A stretch of 64,000 nucleotides of DNA from the NCBI RefSeq assembly GCF_001552535.1, contig NZ_BCRJ01000006.1:60647-124646 (forward strand), written 5' to 3'. The notes under the pieces are model-generated. The model made no database searches. It had not been told where the DNA came from and worked only from the letters and a program-made list of their open reading frames with translations. Position numbers and translations under genes: made by a program. Each line of letters opens with the position of its first letter. Position 1 is the first letter of the stretch. This DNA comes from Nocardioides jensenii JCM 1364 = NBRC 14755. GTDB lineage: Bacteria > Actinomycetota > Actinomycetes > Propionibacteriales > Nocardioidaceae. Of the stretch, positions 28,875 to 39,432 are shown one piece after another.

Positions 28875-28926
28875 CCCGGCCGGTGGTCGAGCAGGTCGCC
28901 CCGCGACCGGGTCGCGATCAGGACAC

Positions 28927-29718
28927 ATGACCGAGTTCGACCCGGCGCACACGCAGGCGCCGTACGCCGTCCGCTTCGACTGGGGTCCGGTCGGGGCGGC
29001 GGCGGCGATCGCCCCGGGCGGTGCGTCGTACGCCGTGGTGGTCGACGTGCTCTCGTTCACGACCACGGTGACCGTGGCGGTCGAGCGGGGCATCGAGGTG
29101 CACCCTTCTCCGTGGCGTGACACGCGGGCCAAGGAGTTGGCGATGCGGTTGGGCGCCACCCTGGCCGTCGGCCGGTTCGAGGCCCTGGCCCTGGAGGGCC
29201 GGCACGTGTCGCTCTCACCGGCGTCGATGCAACAGGTCACCGGCATCACCAAGCTGGTGCTGCCGAGCCCGAACGGCTCGACGATCAGCTTCGACCTGGT
29301 CGACTCGGGCAGCATCGTGCTCGCCGCCAGCCTGCGCAACCGCAAGGCTGTCGCTGCCCATCTGGCGACCGCGCTCTGGTCGAAGCACGGTGCCCACGCG
29401 CCGACGCTGACGGTGATCGCGGCGGGGGAGCGCTGGGCCGACGACTCCTTGCGTCCGTGTGTCGAAGACCTGTGGGGAGCGGGCGCGGTGTTGGCCGGTC
29501 TGGTCGACCTCGGCGTCGAAGGACTCTCACCGGAGGCCCGGGTCGCCGAGCAGGCCTTCCGCGCGGTCGAGCCGCGTCTTGTCGCCGAGATCGCGGCCTG
29601 TGCCAGCGGACGTGAGCTCACGGAAAAGGGCTTCGCCGACGATGTCGAGGTGGCCTCTCAGCTTGACATGAGTGACGCCGTACCGGTCCTGACCGGGGAG
29701 TCGTTCACCGCTGCCTGA
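28927..29718 (+). CDS. ComB-like 2-phosphosulfolactate phosphatase family protein
   Basis: 263 aa. VVVDVLSFTTTVTVAVERG and LVLPSPNGSTISF, then IAAGERWADDSLRPCVEDLWGAGAVL, match the ComB family of Mg-dependent phosphatases. In methanogens ComB acts in coenzyme M synthesis; bacterial homologues outside CoM pathways are of unknown substrate. No other CoM genes are near, so the activity should be read only as a family label. Confidence 0.78.
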   Translation: MTEFDPAHTQAPYAVRFDWGPVGAAAAIAPGGASYAVVVDVLSFTTTVTVAVERGIEVHPSPWRDTRAKELAMRLGATLAVGRFEALALEGRHVSLSPASMQQVTGITKLVLPSPNGSTISFDLVDSGSIVLAASLRNRKAVAAHLATALWSKHGAHAPTLTVIAAGERWADDSLRPCVEDLWGAGAVLAGLVDLGVEGLSPEARVAEQAFRAVEPRLVAEIAACASGRELTEKGFADDVEVASQLDMSDAVPVLTGESFTAA

Positions 29719-29784
29719 GGCGCCTGGTCGCCAGAGCGCAACAACGGTGATGGCGAGGCTGCCCCACATCAACCAGATGGACAT

Positions 29785-30072
29785 GTGGTCAAGGTGAACC
29801 CGGCCGGCTCCATCCCTGAGGTCGGCGTCGGGGGCTGCACCGACAGTCACGGAGATGTCTTCATCTCGATCGACGACACCCCACGCGGCGGGCTGCGGGC
29901 CGCGCTGAGCACGTGGATTCCGGCGACCGTGGCCCACGAGCTTCACCACAGCAGCCGGACCCGGACGGGTCCCGGCTACGGCACCACCCTTGGTGACGCC
30001 TTGGTGAGCGCCAGCACCCGGGTGATCCTCGAGCCCTACGCGCGGCCTGCGAAGGCGCACAAGCATTCGTGA
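29785..30072 (+). pseudogene. Remnant of a DUF2268-like metalloprotease
   Basis: A 95-codon frame contains FISIDDTPRGG and then TVAHELHHSSR with an HExxH zinc motif, followed by GYGTTLGDALVSAS. This resembles the central part of DUF2268 putative Zn-dependent proteases, which are normally about 250-300 aa and continue with an EG-containing helix after DALVS. Here the sequence switches to an unrelated short tail (TRVILEPYARPAKAHKHS) and stops. No long N-terminal part is present. Most likely a decayed fragment; a short functional protein cannot be excluded. Confidence 0.5.
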
Positions 30073-30129
30073 GGGCCCGCGGGCGACAGCCCGACCCCGC
30101 CAACTCGACGAGTGTGTTCGGCCGGATGC

Positions 30130-31788
30130 CTAGAGGTCCGAGCTCTCGAGGGCCCGCCACTCCCCGTTCGCGTCGGGAGCCAGGCCTCCGGTCCAGTTCC
30201 TGCTCTGGTCCTCCGGGTCGAAGATGACGGTGCGGATGATGTCGCGTCCGTCCTCGCCGATCGCCCAGACCTTCTCCACCACGCAGACCCCGTGCTGGGG
30301 GAATTCCTGGGCCGCCTTGGGGACCCGGCTGGCCCGGCCCCACGCCGCAGCGTCCGGGTCGGCCAGCGACCACGTCGGCCGACACAGCTCGTCGGGATCA
30401 TGGTTGCCCGTGAACCGGACCAGTTGGCTTCCGTCCGGTGTGACGCCTATGCCGTCGCCCTCTTCGATCGCAAGGCCGAGCCGGGTGAACCGCCCCTGTC
30501 CCGAGTGCCAGGTGAAGATCCCGTTGGAGCCGTGGGCGACGCCGGTGCCGTCGGCCATGGCCAGCGGAGTCGAGCCGGGTTGGTCGATGTCCTTGGTGAG
30601 CCAGTCGTGCCCGTCATCGGTGGCCAGCAGGATCCCGTGGGTGGGACGCCACCGGCCGAGGAGTTCGTTGTCGTCGGCACCGCACGTGACCATCACCATC
30701 GCTCCCGGTATGTCGGTGTCGCCGTATCGCCCACCCGTGGGTGAGACGGCACGGCAGACCGTGCCGCTCGGCGCGACGGCGACCACTTCGGGCCTGCTCC
30801 ATGAGTCACTGCCCGACTCGAGCACCTGGGCGGTGACGTGCTCTCGGTCGGTGGAGGAGATCGAGACGGTGCTGCCGTCGGGCAGGTCGATGTCGAGGGT
30901 GGTGATGCCGGAATCGCCCTGGCTGTCCGGGACCTCGATGCGCTGCGACTCCGCCTCCTCGACCCGCCAGCTGTCGCCGTCGAGGACGAACGAGCTCACG
31001 TAGGCGGCGTCCAGCTCGCTGATGTCGTCGGAGACGTCTGCGGTGGTGAACCTGACTTCGTCGTCATGGAGCTCGGCGTCCTCGACGGCACAGCTGCGGC
31101 CGTCGTCATGGGTCGCGGTCGCGGCGACCTCCTCGACCTCCCCGCTGCCCGGAGCCGCGGCGTACAACACGGTGGCGCAGCCGGGGCCCTCCTCACGGCC
31201 CGACAACAACAGGAGGGTGCCGTCGCCCCGCGCCAACATCACCCGGTCGTCGCCGAGCTCCGGCAGCGCAACCTCGGAGGAGCCCTGCTCAAGACTCCAG
31301 AACGACATGGTGTCGTCCGCGACCAGGAACCAAGCCTGCTCCCCGTCGTCGTCGAACCTCGTGGTGGAGAGCACGTCGTCGGCCGGAACCGCGTCGGCAC
31401 ACGTGGTCTCATGGCAGATCACCTGGACCGTGTGCTCCGGTGCGTAGTCGTCGTCGAGCTCGCGCTCCCGCCAGTAGTCGGCATCGATGGCGACCGAGTC
31501 GCCCACACTCTCGACCTGGAAGCCGTGGGTCCACCTGTCGGAGGCCTCATGGACCTTCGTCGGCTCGGTCCACCCGTCGTCCTTCTCGCGGAACTGGACG
31601 AAGAGCTTCTGGTTGTCGGGCGAGCTCACCCGGACCTCGGTGCCGTTGTCGAGGGTGGTCTCCTCCACCAGCGAGGCGGCCAAGGGCTCGGCGTTGTGCT
31701 CCCGTTCGTCGTCGCCGCAGGCCGCCAGGGGCGCAGCGAGAGCGAGGAGCAGGAGGGCAGTGCGACGATGCCGGATCAAGGGATGCAT
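30130..31788 (-). CDS. Secreted lipoprotein of unknown function, beta-propeller-like
   Basis: 552 aa. Signal peptide with lipobox LAAC (Cys at about residue 24). The rest is acidic and rich in repeated segments of the form x-D-G-x-x-W with strand-like spacing (DDGWTEP, GDSWRVEE, SDSWSRPE, DDGHDWLT), as in sialidase/BNR-type propellers, but no catalytic motif is recognised. Monocistronic, divergent from tpx. CAACAT six bases before the ATG may be a weak leaderless -10 box. Confidence 0.75.
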   Translation of the reverse strand: MHPLIRHRRTALLLLALAAPLAACGDDEREHNAEPLAASLVEETTLDNGTEVRVSSPDNQKLFVQFREKDDGWTEPTKVHEASDRWTHGFQVESVGDSVAIDADYWRERELDDDYAPEHTVQVICHETTCADAVPADDVLSTTRFDDDGEQAWFLVADDTMSFWSLEQGSSEVALPELGDDRVMLARGDGTLLLLSGREEGPGCATVLYAAAPGSGEVEEVAATATHDDGRSCAVEDAELHDDEVRFTTADVSDDISELDAAYVSSFVLDGDSWRVEEAESQRIEVPDSQGDSGITTLDIDLPDGSTVSISSTDREHVTAQVLESGSDSWSRPEVVAVAPSGTVCRAVSPTGGRYGDTDIPGAMVMVTCGADDNELLGRWRPTHGILLATDDGHDWLTKDIDQPGSTPLAMADGTGVAHGSNGIFTWHSGQGRFTRLGLAIEEGDGIGVTPDGSQLVRFTGNHDPDELCRPTWSLADPDAAAWGRASRVPKAAQEFPQHGVCVVEKVWAIGEDGRDIIRTVIFDPEDQSRNWTGGLAPDANGEWRALESSDL

Positions 31789-31913
31789 GGCGTGATGTTG
31801 CCCGTCCGCCTCCCTTCAAAACGGGGACCGTCCGGTCCGGTGTCTCCGCGGCCACGTGCACCAAGGACTGACCACTGCGCGTCGGGTTGGCCGTGACCGT
31901 GTAGGAATGGGGC

Positions 31914-32408
31914 ATGGCTACCACTGCACTCAAGGGAAACCCCGTCAACACCGTCGGCGAACTGCCCGCCGTCGGCTCCGCCGCTCCGGCGTTCGACCTG
32001 GTCGGCGAGGGCCTCGCGCCCCTCGCGTCCGGCGACGTCTCCGGACGTACCGTCCTGAACATCTTCCCCTCCGTCGACACCGGGATCTGCGCGGCCAGCG
32101 TGCGCAAGTTCAACGAGCTCGCCGCCGGCCTGGAGAACACCACCGTCGTCAACGTCTCCGCCGACCTGCCCTTCGCGCAGGCCCGCTTCTGCGGTGCCGA
32201 GGGCATCGAGAACGTCAAGGTCGGCTCGGCCTTCCGCTCCTCGTTCGGCCAGGACTTCGGCGTCACCCTGGCCGACGGCCCGATGGCCGGGCTGCTGGCC
32301 CGCTCCGTGGTCGTGCTCGACGAGGACGGCACGGTCGTGCACAGCCAGCTGGTCCCCGAGATCACCACCGAGCCCGACTACGACGCCGCCATCGCCGCCC
32401 TCTCCTGA
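31914..32408 (+). CDS. tpx: Thiol peroxidase (2-Cys peroxiredoxin)
   Basis: 164 aa, full length. Peroxidatic Cys59 in [14 protein letters not shown] and resolving Cys93 in ARFCGAEG match E. coli Tpx Cys61/Cys95. Reduces H2O2 and alkyl hydroperoxides with thioredoxin. TAGGAA six bases before the ATG is an imperfect leaderless -10 box. A strong terminator follows. Confidence 0.95.
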   Translation: MATTALKGNPVNTVGELPAVGSAAPAFDLVGEGLAPLASGDVSGRTVLNIFPSVDTGICAASVRKFNELAAGLENTTVVNVSADLPFAQARFCGAEGIENVKVGSAFRSSFGQDFGVTLADGPMAGLLARSVVVLDEDGTVVHSQLVPEITTEPDYDAAIAALS

Positions 32409-32416
32409 TCAACTCC

Positions 32417-32476
32417 GCCCCGTTGCAAGGCGGGGTCACGGTCGCTCCACACGCGTTCTGACTCGTGTGGAGCGAC
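32417..32476 (+). terminator. Terminator pair after tpx
   Basis: A small CCCCG/CGGGG hairpin (32417-32434) is followed by a 14-bp perfect stem, GGTCGCTCCACACG (32439-32452) with CGTGTGGAGCGACC (32463-32476), ten-base loop. No T tract, as often in GC-rich actinobacteria. Confidence 0.65.
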
Positions 32477-32551
32477 CACACCACCGCACCAGTGCGGAGG
32501 TCTGTGGATGGGCGTCAACGACTGTCGTCTCACGCTGGTAGACATGCGGAC

Positions 32552-34756
<2,205 letters not shown>

Positions 34757-34833
34757 GCGGGCCGTCCGCCGACTCTGGATCCACGCGGCCGTTGGCGAAG
34801 GGGTCCCGGTCTGAACAGCTCGTCGAAATACGG

Positions 34834-34882
34834 ACAAGCGCGTGATCTGGTGTCATCGAGTGACACCGGATCACGCGCTTGT
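34834..34882. terminator. Bidirectional terminator between recQ-like and MFS genes
   Basis: Two 22-base arms (34834-34855 and 34861-34882) pair completely except for one T-G wobble, around a TCGAG loop. It sits between convergent genes and should serve both. Confidence 0.75.
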
Positions 34883-34901
34883 GGGTTGTTGCCCAGGTGG
34901 G

Positions 34902-36494
34902 TCAGTGACCGACCATGGCGGTCGGGTCGACCGGCTTCTCCGGGGGCTTGCGCGGCAGGAAGAACGCCGGGATCAGCACGCAGCCGACCAGGATCGTGCC
35001 GACGATGAACACCGTCGCGAAGGACGAGGCCATGTCGCCGGGCACCTGGTCCATCAAGGCTCCGAACTTCTCGGGCGAGAGCCCCTTGTCGGCCAGGAAC
35101 GCCACGAACGCGTCGGAGCCCGAGGCGATCTCCTTCTCGCCGATCTTGGCATCCTTCAGGTCGGTGGCCAGGGTCACCGACGCGTGACCCTTCATCTCGT
35201 TGGTGAGGATCACCGAGAACAGCGCCGTGCCGATCGAGGCCGCCACCTGCTGGGTGATGTTCATCAGCGTGGAGCCGCGGGCGATGTTGTGGTCGGTGAG
35301 CGTGGCCAGCGCCGAGCTCATGATCGGCATCATCGTGGAGCCCATGCCCAGGCCCATCACGAACAGCGAGCCGAGGATGAACGCGTAGGACGTGTCGGCG
35401 TCGAGCTGGGTGAACATGCCCATGCCGATCGTGACCAGGGTGATGCCCACCATCACGACCTTGCCCGGGCCCTTCTTGTCGGCGATGAAGCCGGCGATGG
35501 GCATGGTGATCATGGCACCGATGCCCTGCGGGGCCAGCAGTACGCCGGCACTCAGAGCGGTCTCGTTGCGAACCTGCTGGAAGTAGAGCGGGAACAGCAG
35601 GCTGGCGCCGAAGAACGCGATCGCGAAGAGCGCCATCGCGACGACCGCGATGGTCATCTGGCGGTTCTCGAAGAGGCGCAGCTCCACCAGTGGGTGGATG
35701 TTGCGACGGTTCAGTGCCCAGGGCACGAACGCGACGATCAGGGCCAGGCCGAGGATCGCGGGGACGAGGACCTCGCGGTCCCACATGGTGCCGGCCTCGG
35801 GGATGCTCGAGACGCCATAGAGGAAGGCGGCGAGCCCCGGGGAGAGCAGGATCATGCCCAGCCAGTCGAAGGACTCCGACGGCTCGACGTGGTCCTTGGG
35901 CAGCACGATGAACGCGTAGACGAAGGCCAAGATGCCGATCGGCAGGTTGATCAGGAAGATCCAGTGCCACGAGGCCGCGTCGATCAGCCAGCCGCCGAGG
36001 ATCGGGCCGAAGATCGGACCGAGCAGCATCGGGATGCCGAGGATCGCCATCACCCGACCGACGCGGTGCGGGCCGGCGGCACGGGTGAGGATCGTCATGC
36101 CCAGAGGCATCAGCATGCCGCCACCGAGGCCCTGGAGCACGCGGTAGATCACCAGCGTGTTGAGGTCGTCGGCGGTGGCGCAGAGCACCGAACCGGCGGC
36201 GAACAGCGTCACCGCGATCAGGTAGAGACGCTTGGTGCCGAACCGGTCGGCCGCCCATCCGGTCAACGGAATGACGGAGGCGAGGGCCAGCGTGTAGCCG
36301 GTCATGGTCCAGGCGACCTCGGCAGAGGTGGCGTCGAAGTCGTTCTGGAAGGTCTCGAGTGCGACGGAGACAACCGTGATGTCGAGGATGGACATGATCG
36401 CGCCGAGCACGACCACACCCGCCACGATCAGGACGGACTTGTCGAGCTTGTCGTCATCAGTGGGAGCGGTCGGCTCCGGGATCGTTGTAGACAC
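34902..36494 (-). CDS. DHA2-family (EmrB/QacA) MFS efflux transporter
   Basis: 530 aa, about 14 membrane segments. MFS motif A GWAADRFGTKRLYL, motif B VIYRVLQGLGGG and antiporter motif C (GIPMLLGPIFGPILGGWL) are present. Likely a proton-driven drug or metabolite exporter. GTG start with leaderless TATTCT box and an operator-like palindrome just upstream, so expression is probably induced by a ligand of a TetR-type repressor not encoded next to it. Confidence 0.92.
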   Translation of the reverse strand: MSTTIPEPTAPTDDDKLDKSVLIVAGVVVLGAIMSILDITVVSVALETFQNDFDATSAEVAWTMTGYTLALASVIPLTGWAADRFGTKRLYLIAVTLFAAGSVLCATADDLNTLVIYRVLQGLGGGMLMPLGMTILTRAAGPHRVGRVMAILGIPMLLGPIFGPILGGWLIDAASWHWIFLINLPIGILAFVYAFIVLPKDHVEPSESFDWLGMILLSPGLAAFLYGVSSIPEAGTMWDREVLVPAILGLALIVAFVPWALNRRNIHPLVELRLFENRQMTIAVVAMALFAIAFFGASLLFPLYFQQVRNETALSAGVLLAPQGIGAMITMPIAGFIADKKGPGKVVMVGITLVTIGMGMFTQLDADTSYAFILGSLFVMGLGMGSTMMPIMSSALATLTDHNIARGSTLMNITQQVAASIGTALFSVILTNEMKGHASVTLATDLKDAKIGEKEIASGSDAFVAFLADKGLSPEKFGALMDQVPGDMASSFATVFIVGTILVGCVLIPAFFLPRKPPEKPVDPTAMVGH

Positions 36495-36500
36495 CCACGA

Positions 36501-36521
36501 AGAATACGGAACGGATCCGTT
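36501..36521 (-). promoter_or_regulatory. Leaderless promoter with overlapping operator for the MFS gene
   Basis: On the minus strand TATTCT (36506 to 36501) lies six bases before the GTG. Just upstream is AACGGATCCGTT (36510-36521), a perfect 12-bp palindrome that would lie between the -35 and -10 positions, the classic place for a TetR- or MarR-type repressor. Confidence 0.55.
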
Positions 36522-36539
36522 TCATCGCCACCTACTTTC

Positions 36540-36558
36540 GGCCACCCTTCGGGTGACC
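36540..36558 (-). terminator. Possible terminator after GPx gene
   Basis: GGCCACCC and GGGTGACC pair with one mismatch around TTC. No T tract follows on the minus strand. Confidence 0.3.
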
Positions 36559-36591
36559 TGGCTCACGGCGGTCAGGTGAGGGGCTCGCGGG

Positions 36592-37080
36592 TCAGGAAGT
36601 GAGTGCCTCCACGCCGTCGACGAGGCGCTGGTCGTCGGGGGTGACTCCCGGGCGGAACCGCGAGATGACCTTGCCGTCGGCGGCGACCAGGAACTTCTCG
36701 AAGTTCCACTGCACGTCGCCGGCCTCGCCCTCCTCGTCGGGAACCTTGGTCAGCTCCTGGTAGATCGCGTGCCGGCCCTCGCCGTTGACGTCGACCTTCT
36801 CTGTCATCGGGAACGTCACGCCGTACGTCGACGAGCAGAACTCGGCGATCTCGTCGGACGTGCCGGGCTCCTGGCCGCCGAACTGGTTGCACGGGATGCC
36901 CACGACGGTGAAGCCGCGCTCGGCGTACTTCTCGTGGAGTTGCTCGAGGGCGGCGTACTGCGGGGTGAGGCCGCATTTCGAGGCGACGTTGACGAGCAGG
37001 GCGGGCTTGCCGCCGGTGATCTCGCCGAGGGACGCGGACGTGCCGTCGAGGCGGGCGATGGGGGCGTCGAGGATGCTCAT
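36592..37080 (-). CDS. Glutathione peroxidase-family (thioredoxin-dependent) peroxidase
   Basis: 162 aa. Peroxidatic Cys36 in NVASKCGLTPQY, the CNQFGGQEP motif at 64-72, a likely resolving Cys82, and WNFEKF. It is the cysteine (not selenocysteine) form, which in bacteria usually uses thioredoxin. Start at the ATG with a leaderless TACGCT box; upstream in-frame sequence is spurious. Confidence 0.92.
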   Translation of the reverse strand: MSILDAPIARLDGTSASLGEITGGKPALLVNVASKCGLTPQYAALEQLHEKYAERGFTVVGIPCNQFGGQEPGTSDEIAEFCSSTYGVTFPMTEKVDVNGEGRHAIYQELTKVPDEEGEAGDVQWNFEKFLVAADGKVISRFRPGVTPDDQRLVDGVEALTS

Positions 37081-37086
37081 GCTGCG

Positions 37087-37092
37087 AGCGTA
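37087..37092 (-). promoter_or_regulatory. Leaderless -10 box for GPx gene
   Basis: On the minus strand TACGCT lies six bases before the ATG at 37080. Confidence 0.5.
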
Positions 37093-37100
37093 GCGGGGCG

Positions 37101-38225
37101 TCACGCACTGGCCGAGCGGGTGCCCAGCCAGGGGTCGAAGCCGTCGTCGACGCCCGCCCACCGAGCCAGCCCGGCGGCCAGCTCTGCCTCGGTCATCAGC
37201 GCCGCCTCGAGGTCGCGGATGACCTGGTTGCGCCGCTGGTCGCAGCCGGTGATCACCAGGCGTGTGCGGGGACCGCGAGTGGGTCGGTGGTCGGAGCTGC
37301 CGATGCTCAACTGACCACCGGACCCGGCCCAGAGCGCAGGGCAGTCGGGGTGGGTGGGCAGCCAGAAGGTGCCCCGGCCGAGGTAGGAGTGACCGCCGAT
37401 CGAGTCGATGGACTCCATCAGCCGTGGCGGGTGGAAGGGTCGCCACGAGTCGACCATCACGGTCCAGACACCCGCTGCCTCGGCCGCGGGCGAGGTGCAG
37501 TCGGTCACCCCGTCGTCACTCACCCGGGCGGGCAGCCAGGCCGGCGCGGGCTCCGGGTACGACGCCCGTGCGGCGCGGGTGGCCAGGAGCTCGCCGGACG
37601 TGAGTTCGGTCGGGTCGGGAACGACGCCGACGTCGGGGGCACGGAGCTCATCGATCAACGCGCGTCCGGTGCGCTCGGTGGCCCCGTCGAGAACGACCAG
37701 ATCGGCGCAGTCGAGGAGGTCGACCAGCACCTCGCCGACGGCCCGGGTGTCACCGGCATGCGCCTCGTCGTCGCGCTCGCGCAGCAGGTCGTCGCCGCAC
37801 AGGTCCTCGAGCAGCGACGGTCCGTGGAGGGCGGCGACCACCGCGGCCATGCGGAGCCGTGGGCGTCGGGCGAGCAGCGAGGGCAACCCGTGGACGAGTG
37901 CGGACGCGTGGCAGCCCGCCGGCAGGCTGAGCACCAGCGTGCCCCAACGGCCGGACTCGGCCAGTCGGGCCAACGTCGGCACGATCTCGTGGCGCAGCGC
38001 GCAGGAGAGGCAGGTGTGGTCGAGCGGCACCGTGTCGCGTTCGACCACGCCCGTCGCGTCGGACACGACGCGGGTCACGGCTCCGCCGATCACGTCGATC
38101 TCGAAGCGGGCCAGGGCGGCGTCGGGCAGGGTCAGGGCAACGGCGGACTCGACCGTCTCCATGGAGGTCCGGGTCAGCCCGGCCAGGAGTACGACGGGGA
38201 GTTGGCGACTGGGGAACGAGCGCAT
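37101..38225 (-). CDS. COG0523/CobW-like protein behind a Zur-type box, degenerate P-loop
   Basis: 374 aa. Overall order resembles COG0523 metallochaperone GTPases: short hydrophobic N-terminal strand, metal-site-like CLSC (Cys72, Cys75), mid-protein LVVLDGATE, and a C-terminal CobW domain (GHSYLGRGTFWLPT). The expected Walker A lysine motif is absent: the segment reads GLTRTSMETV. It is therefore probably not a classical GTPase and may be related to the Zur-regulated mycobacterial Mrf group. A palindrome matching actinobacterial Zur boxes overlaps its promoter, so zinc starvation should induce it. Confidence 0.78.
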   Translation of the reverse strand: MRSFPSRQLPVVLLAGLTRTSMETVESAVALTLPDAALARFEIDVIGGAVTRVVSDATGVVERDTVPLDHTCLSCALRHEIVPTLARLAESGRWGTLVLSLPAGCHASALVHGLPSLLARRPRLRMAAVVAALHGPSLLEDLCGDDLLRERDDEAHAGDTRAVGEVLVDLLDCADLVVLDGATERTGRALIDELRAPDVGVVPDPTELTSGELLATRAARASYPEPAPAWLPARVSDDGVTDCTSPAAEAAGVWTVMVDSWRPFHPPRLMESIDSIGGHSYLGRGTFWLPTHPDCPALWAGSGGQLSIGSSDHRPTRGPRTRLVITGCDQRRNQVIRDLEAALMTEAELAAGLARWAGVDDGFDPWLGTRSASA

Positions 38226-38231
38226 GCCCCG

Positions 38232-38254
38232 ACCCTAAATGAGAATCGTTCTCA
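38232..38254 (-). promoter_or_regulatory. Zur-box-like palindrome with leaderless -10
   Basis: TGAGAATCGTTCTCA (38240-38254) is a perfect 6-bp-arm palindrome around TCG, close to the actinobacterial Zur pattern TGAAAATnATTTTCA. On the minus strand TAGGGT (38237 to 38232) lies six bases before the ATG, so the box abuts the -10 and would block transcription when Zn-Zur binds. Confidence 0.65.
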
Positions 38255-38359
38255 AACACAACCCGTGGTCCGGCAAAAGTTAACGCGGCGCGATCCCTTG
38301 CCCGGCTTGGGGAATCAGTCCGATGGTGGGGCGGCACCCACACTCTCGGAGGATCACCC

Positions 38360-39379
38360 ATGACACCCGCACGCACTCGCATCGCGGCCCTGACCGGCGT
38401 CGCCGCCCTGCTCGCAGGCTCGGCGTCCGCCCTCTCCGGCATCGCGCTGTCCGACCCTGCCAGCGCCCAACCCGACCCGGGCACCCTCTCCCTCCAGGAA
38501 GATGCAGCGCCGGACATCCCGGTCGAGGCGGTCGTGGCCCACCTCGACGAGCTGCAGTCGATCGCGGACGCCAACGGCGGCAACCGGTCCACCGGGCAGC
38601 GAGGCTATGAGGCGTCGGTCGACTACGTGCAGGCGCAGCTCGACGCCGCCGGGTTCGTCACCGAGGTCCAGTCGTTCAGCACCCGCGCCGGTACGTCGTA
38701 CAACCTGATCGCCGACTGGCCGGGCGGCGACACCACGAGCACCGTGATGATGGGTGGCCATCTCGACAGCGTCGACGAGGGCCCGGGCATCAACGACAAC
38801 GGCACCGGCTCCGCCGCGATCCTGACCACCGCGTTGGCGTTCGCCGAGGCGAACCCGGCGCCGGCCAACCACGTGCGCTTCGGCTTCTGGGGCGCCGAGG
38901 AGCTCGGCCTGCTCGGCTCCACCCACTACGTCGACAGTCTCTCCGCGACGCAGGTCGATGACCTGGCGGCGTACTTCAACTTCGACATGCTCGGGTCGCC
39001 GAACCCGGGCTACTTCGTCTACGACGACGACGCGAACGGCACCGCGCTGCGCGACAGCCTGACCGCGTTGTACGACGAAGCGGGGATCGAGTCGGACCAC
39101 ATCGACGTCGACGGCCGCTCCGACCACGCCGCGTTCATGCAGCGCGACATCCCCACAGCCGGCACGTTCTCCGGCGCCGAGGGGCAGATGACCTCCGCGC
39201 AGGCCGCGAAGTGGGGCGGACAGGCCGGCAGCGCGTTCGACCCGTGCTACCACGCGGCCTGCGACGACATCGACAACGTCGACACCGCCGCGCTCGACCT
39301 GAACACCGACCTGATCGCCGACACCTTGTGGGCCTGGGCCGACCACGACTTCGACGGCGGCCCGACCTCTGTCCACTAG
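38360..39379 (+). CDS. Secreted M28-family aminopeptidase
   Basis: 339 aa. Signal peptide of about 36 residues ending SAQA-like. Zinc-binding M28 motifs: GGHLDSVDEGPGINDNGTG (His and Asp ligands), WGAEELGLLGS (catalytic Glu and Glu ligand), FNFDMLGSPN (Asp), and DDIDNVD near the end. Similar in layout to the Streptomyces griseus aminopeptidase. Extracellular peptide utilisation is likely. Confidence 0.92.
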   Translation: MTPARTRIAALTGVAALLAGSASALSGIALSDPASAQPDPGTLSLQEDAAPDIPVEAVVAHLDELQSIADANGGNRSTGQRGYEASVDYVQAQLDAAGFVTEVQSFSTRAGTSYNLIADWPGGDTTSTVMMGGHLDSVDEGPGINDNGTGSAAILTTALAFAEANPAPANHVRFGFWGAEELGLLGSTHYVDSLSATQVDDLAAYFNFDMLGSPNPGYFVYDDDANGTALRDSLTALYDEAGIESDHIDVDGRSDHAAFMQRDIPTAGTFSGAEGQMTSAQAAKWGGQAGSAFDPCYHAACDDIDNVDTAALDLNTDLIADTLWAWADHDFDGGPTSVH

Positions 39380-39395
39380 TCGCTCGGGCGAGTCC

Positions 39396-39411
39396 CCGTT
39401 TGCGGGGCACC
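39396..39411 (+). terminator. Short hairpin after aminopeptidase gene
   Basis: CCCCG and CGGGG pair around TTTG, 16-30 bases after the stop. Small but GC-rich; low certainty. Confidence 0.35.
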
Positions 39412-39432
39412 TGTCGGGGGATGCTGGTGCGC

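Noticed and set aside
26463..29621. 1052-codon minus-strand frame
   Set aside because: Antisense to three well-supported genes (VOC, M13 peptidase, ComB-like).
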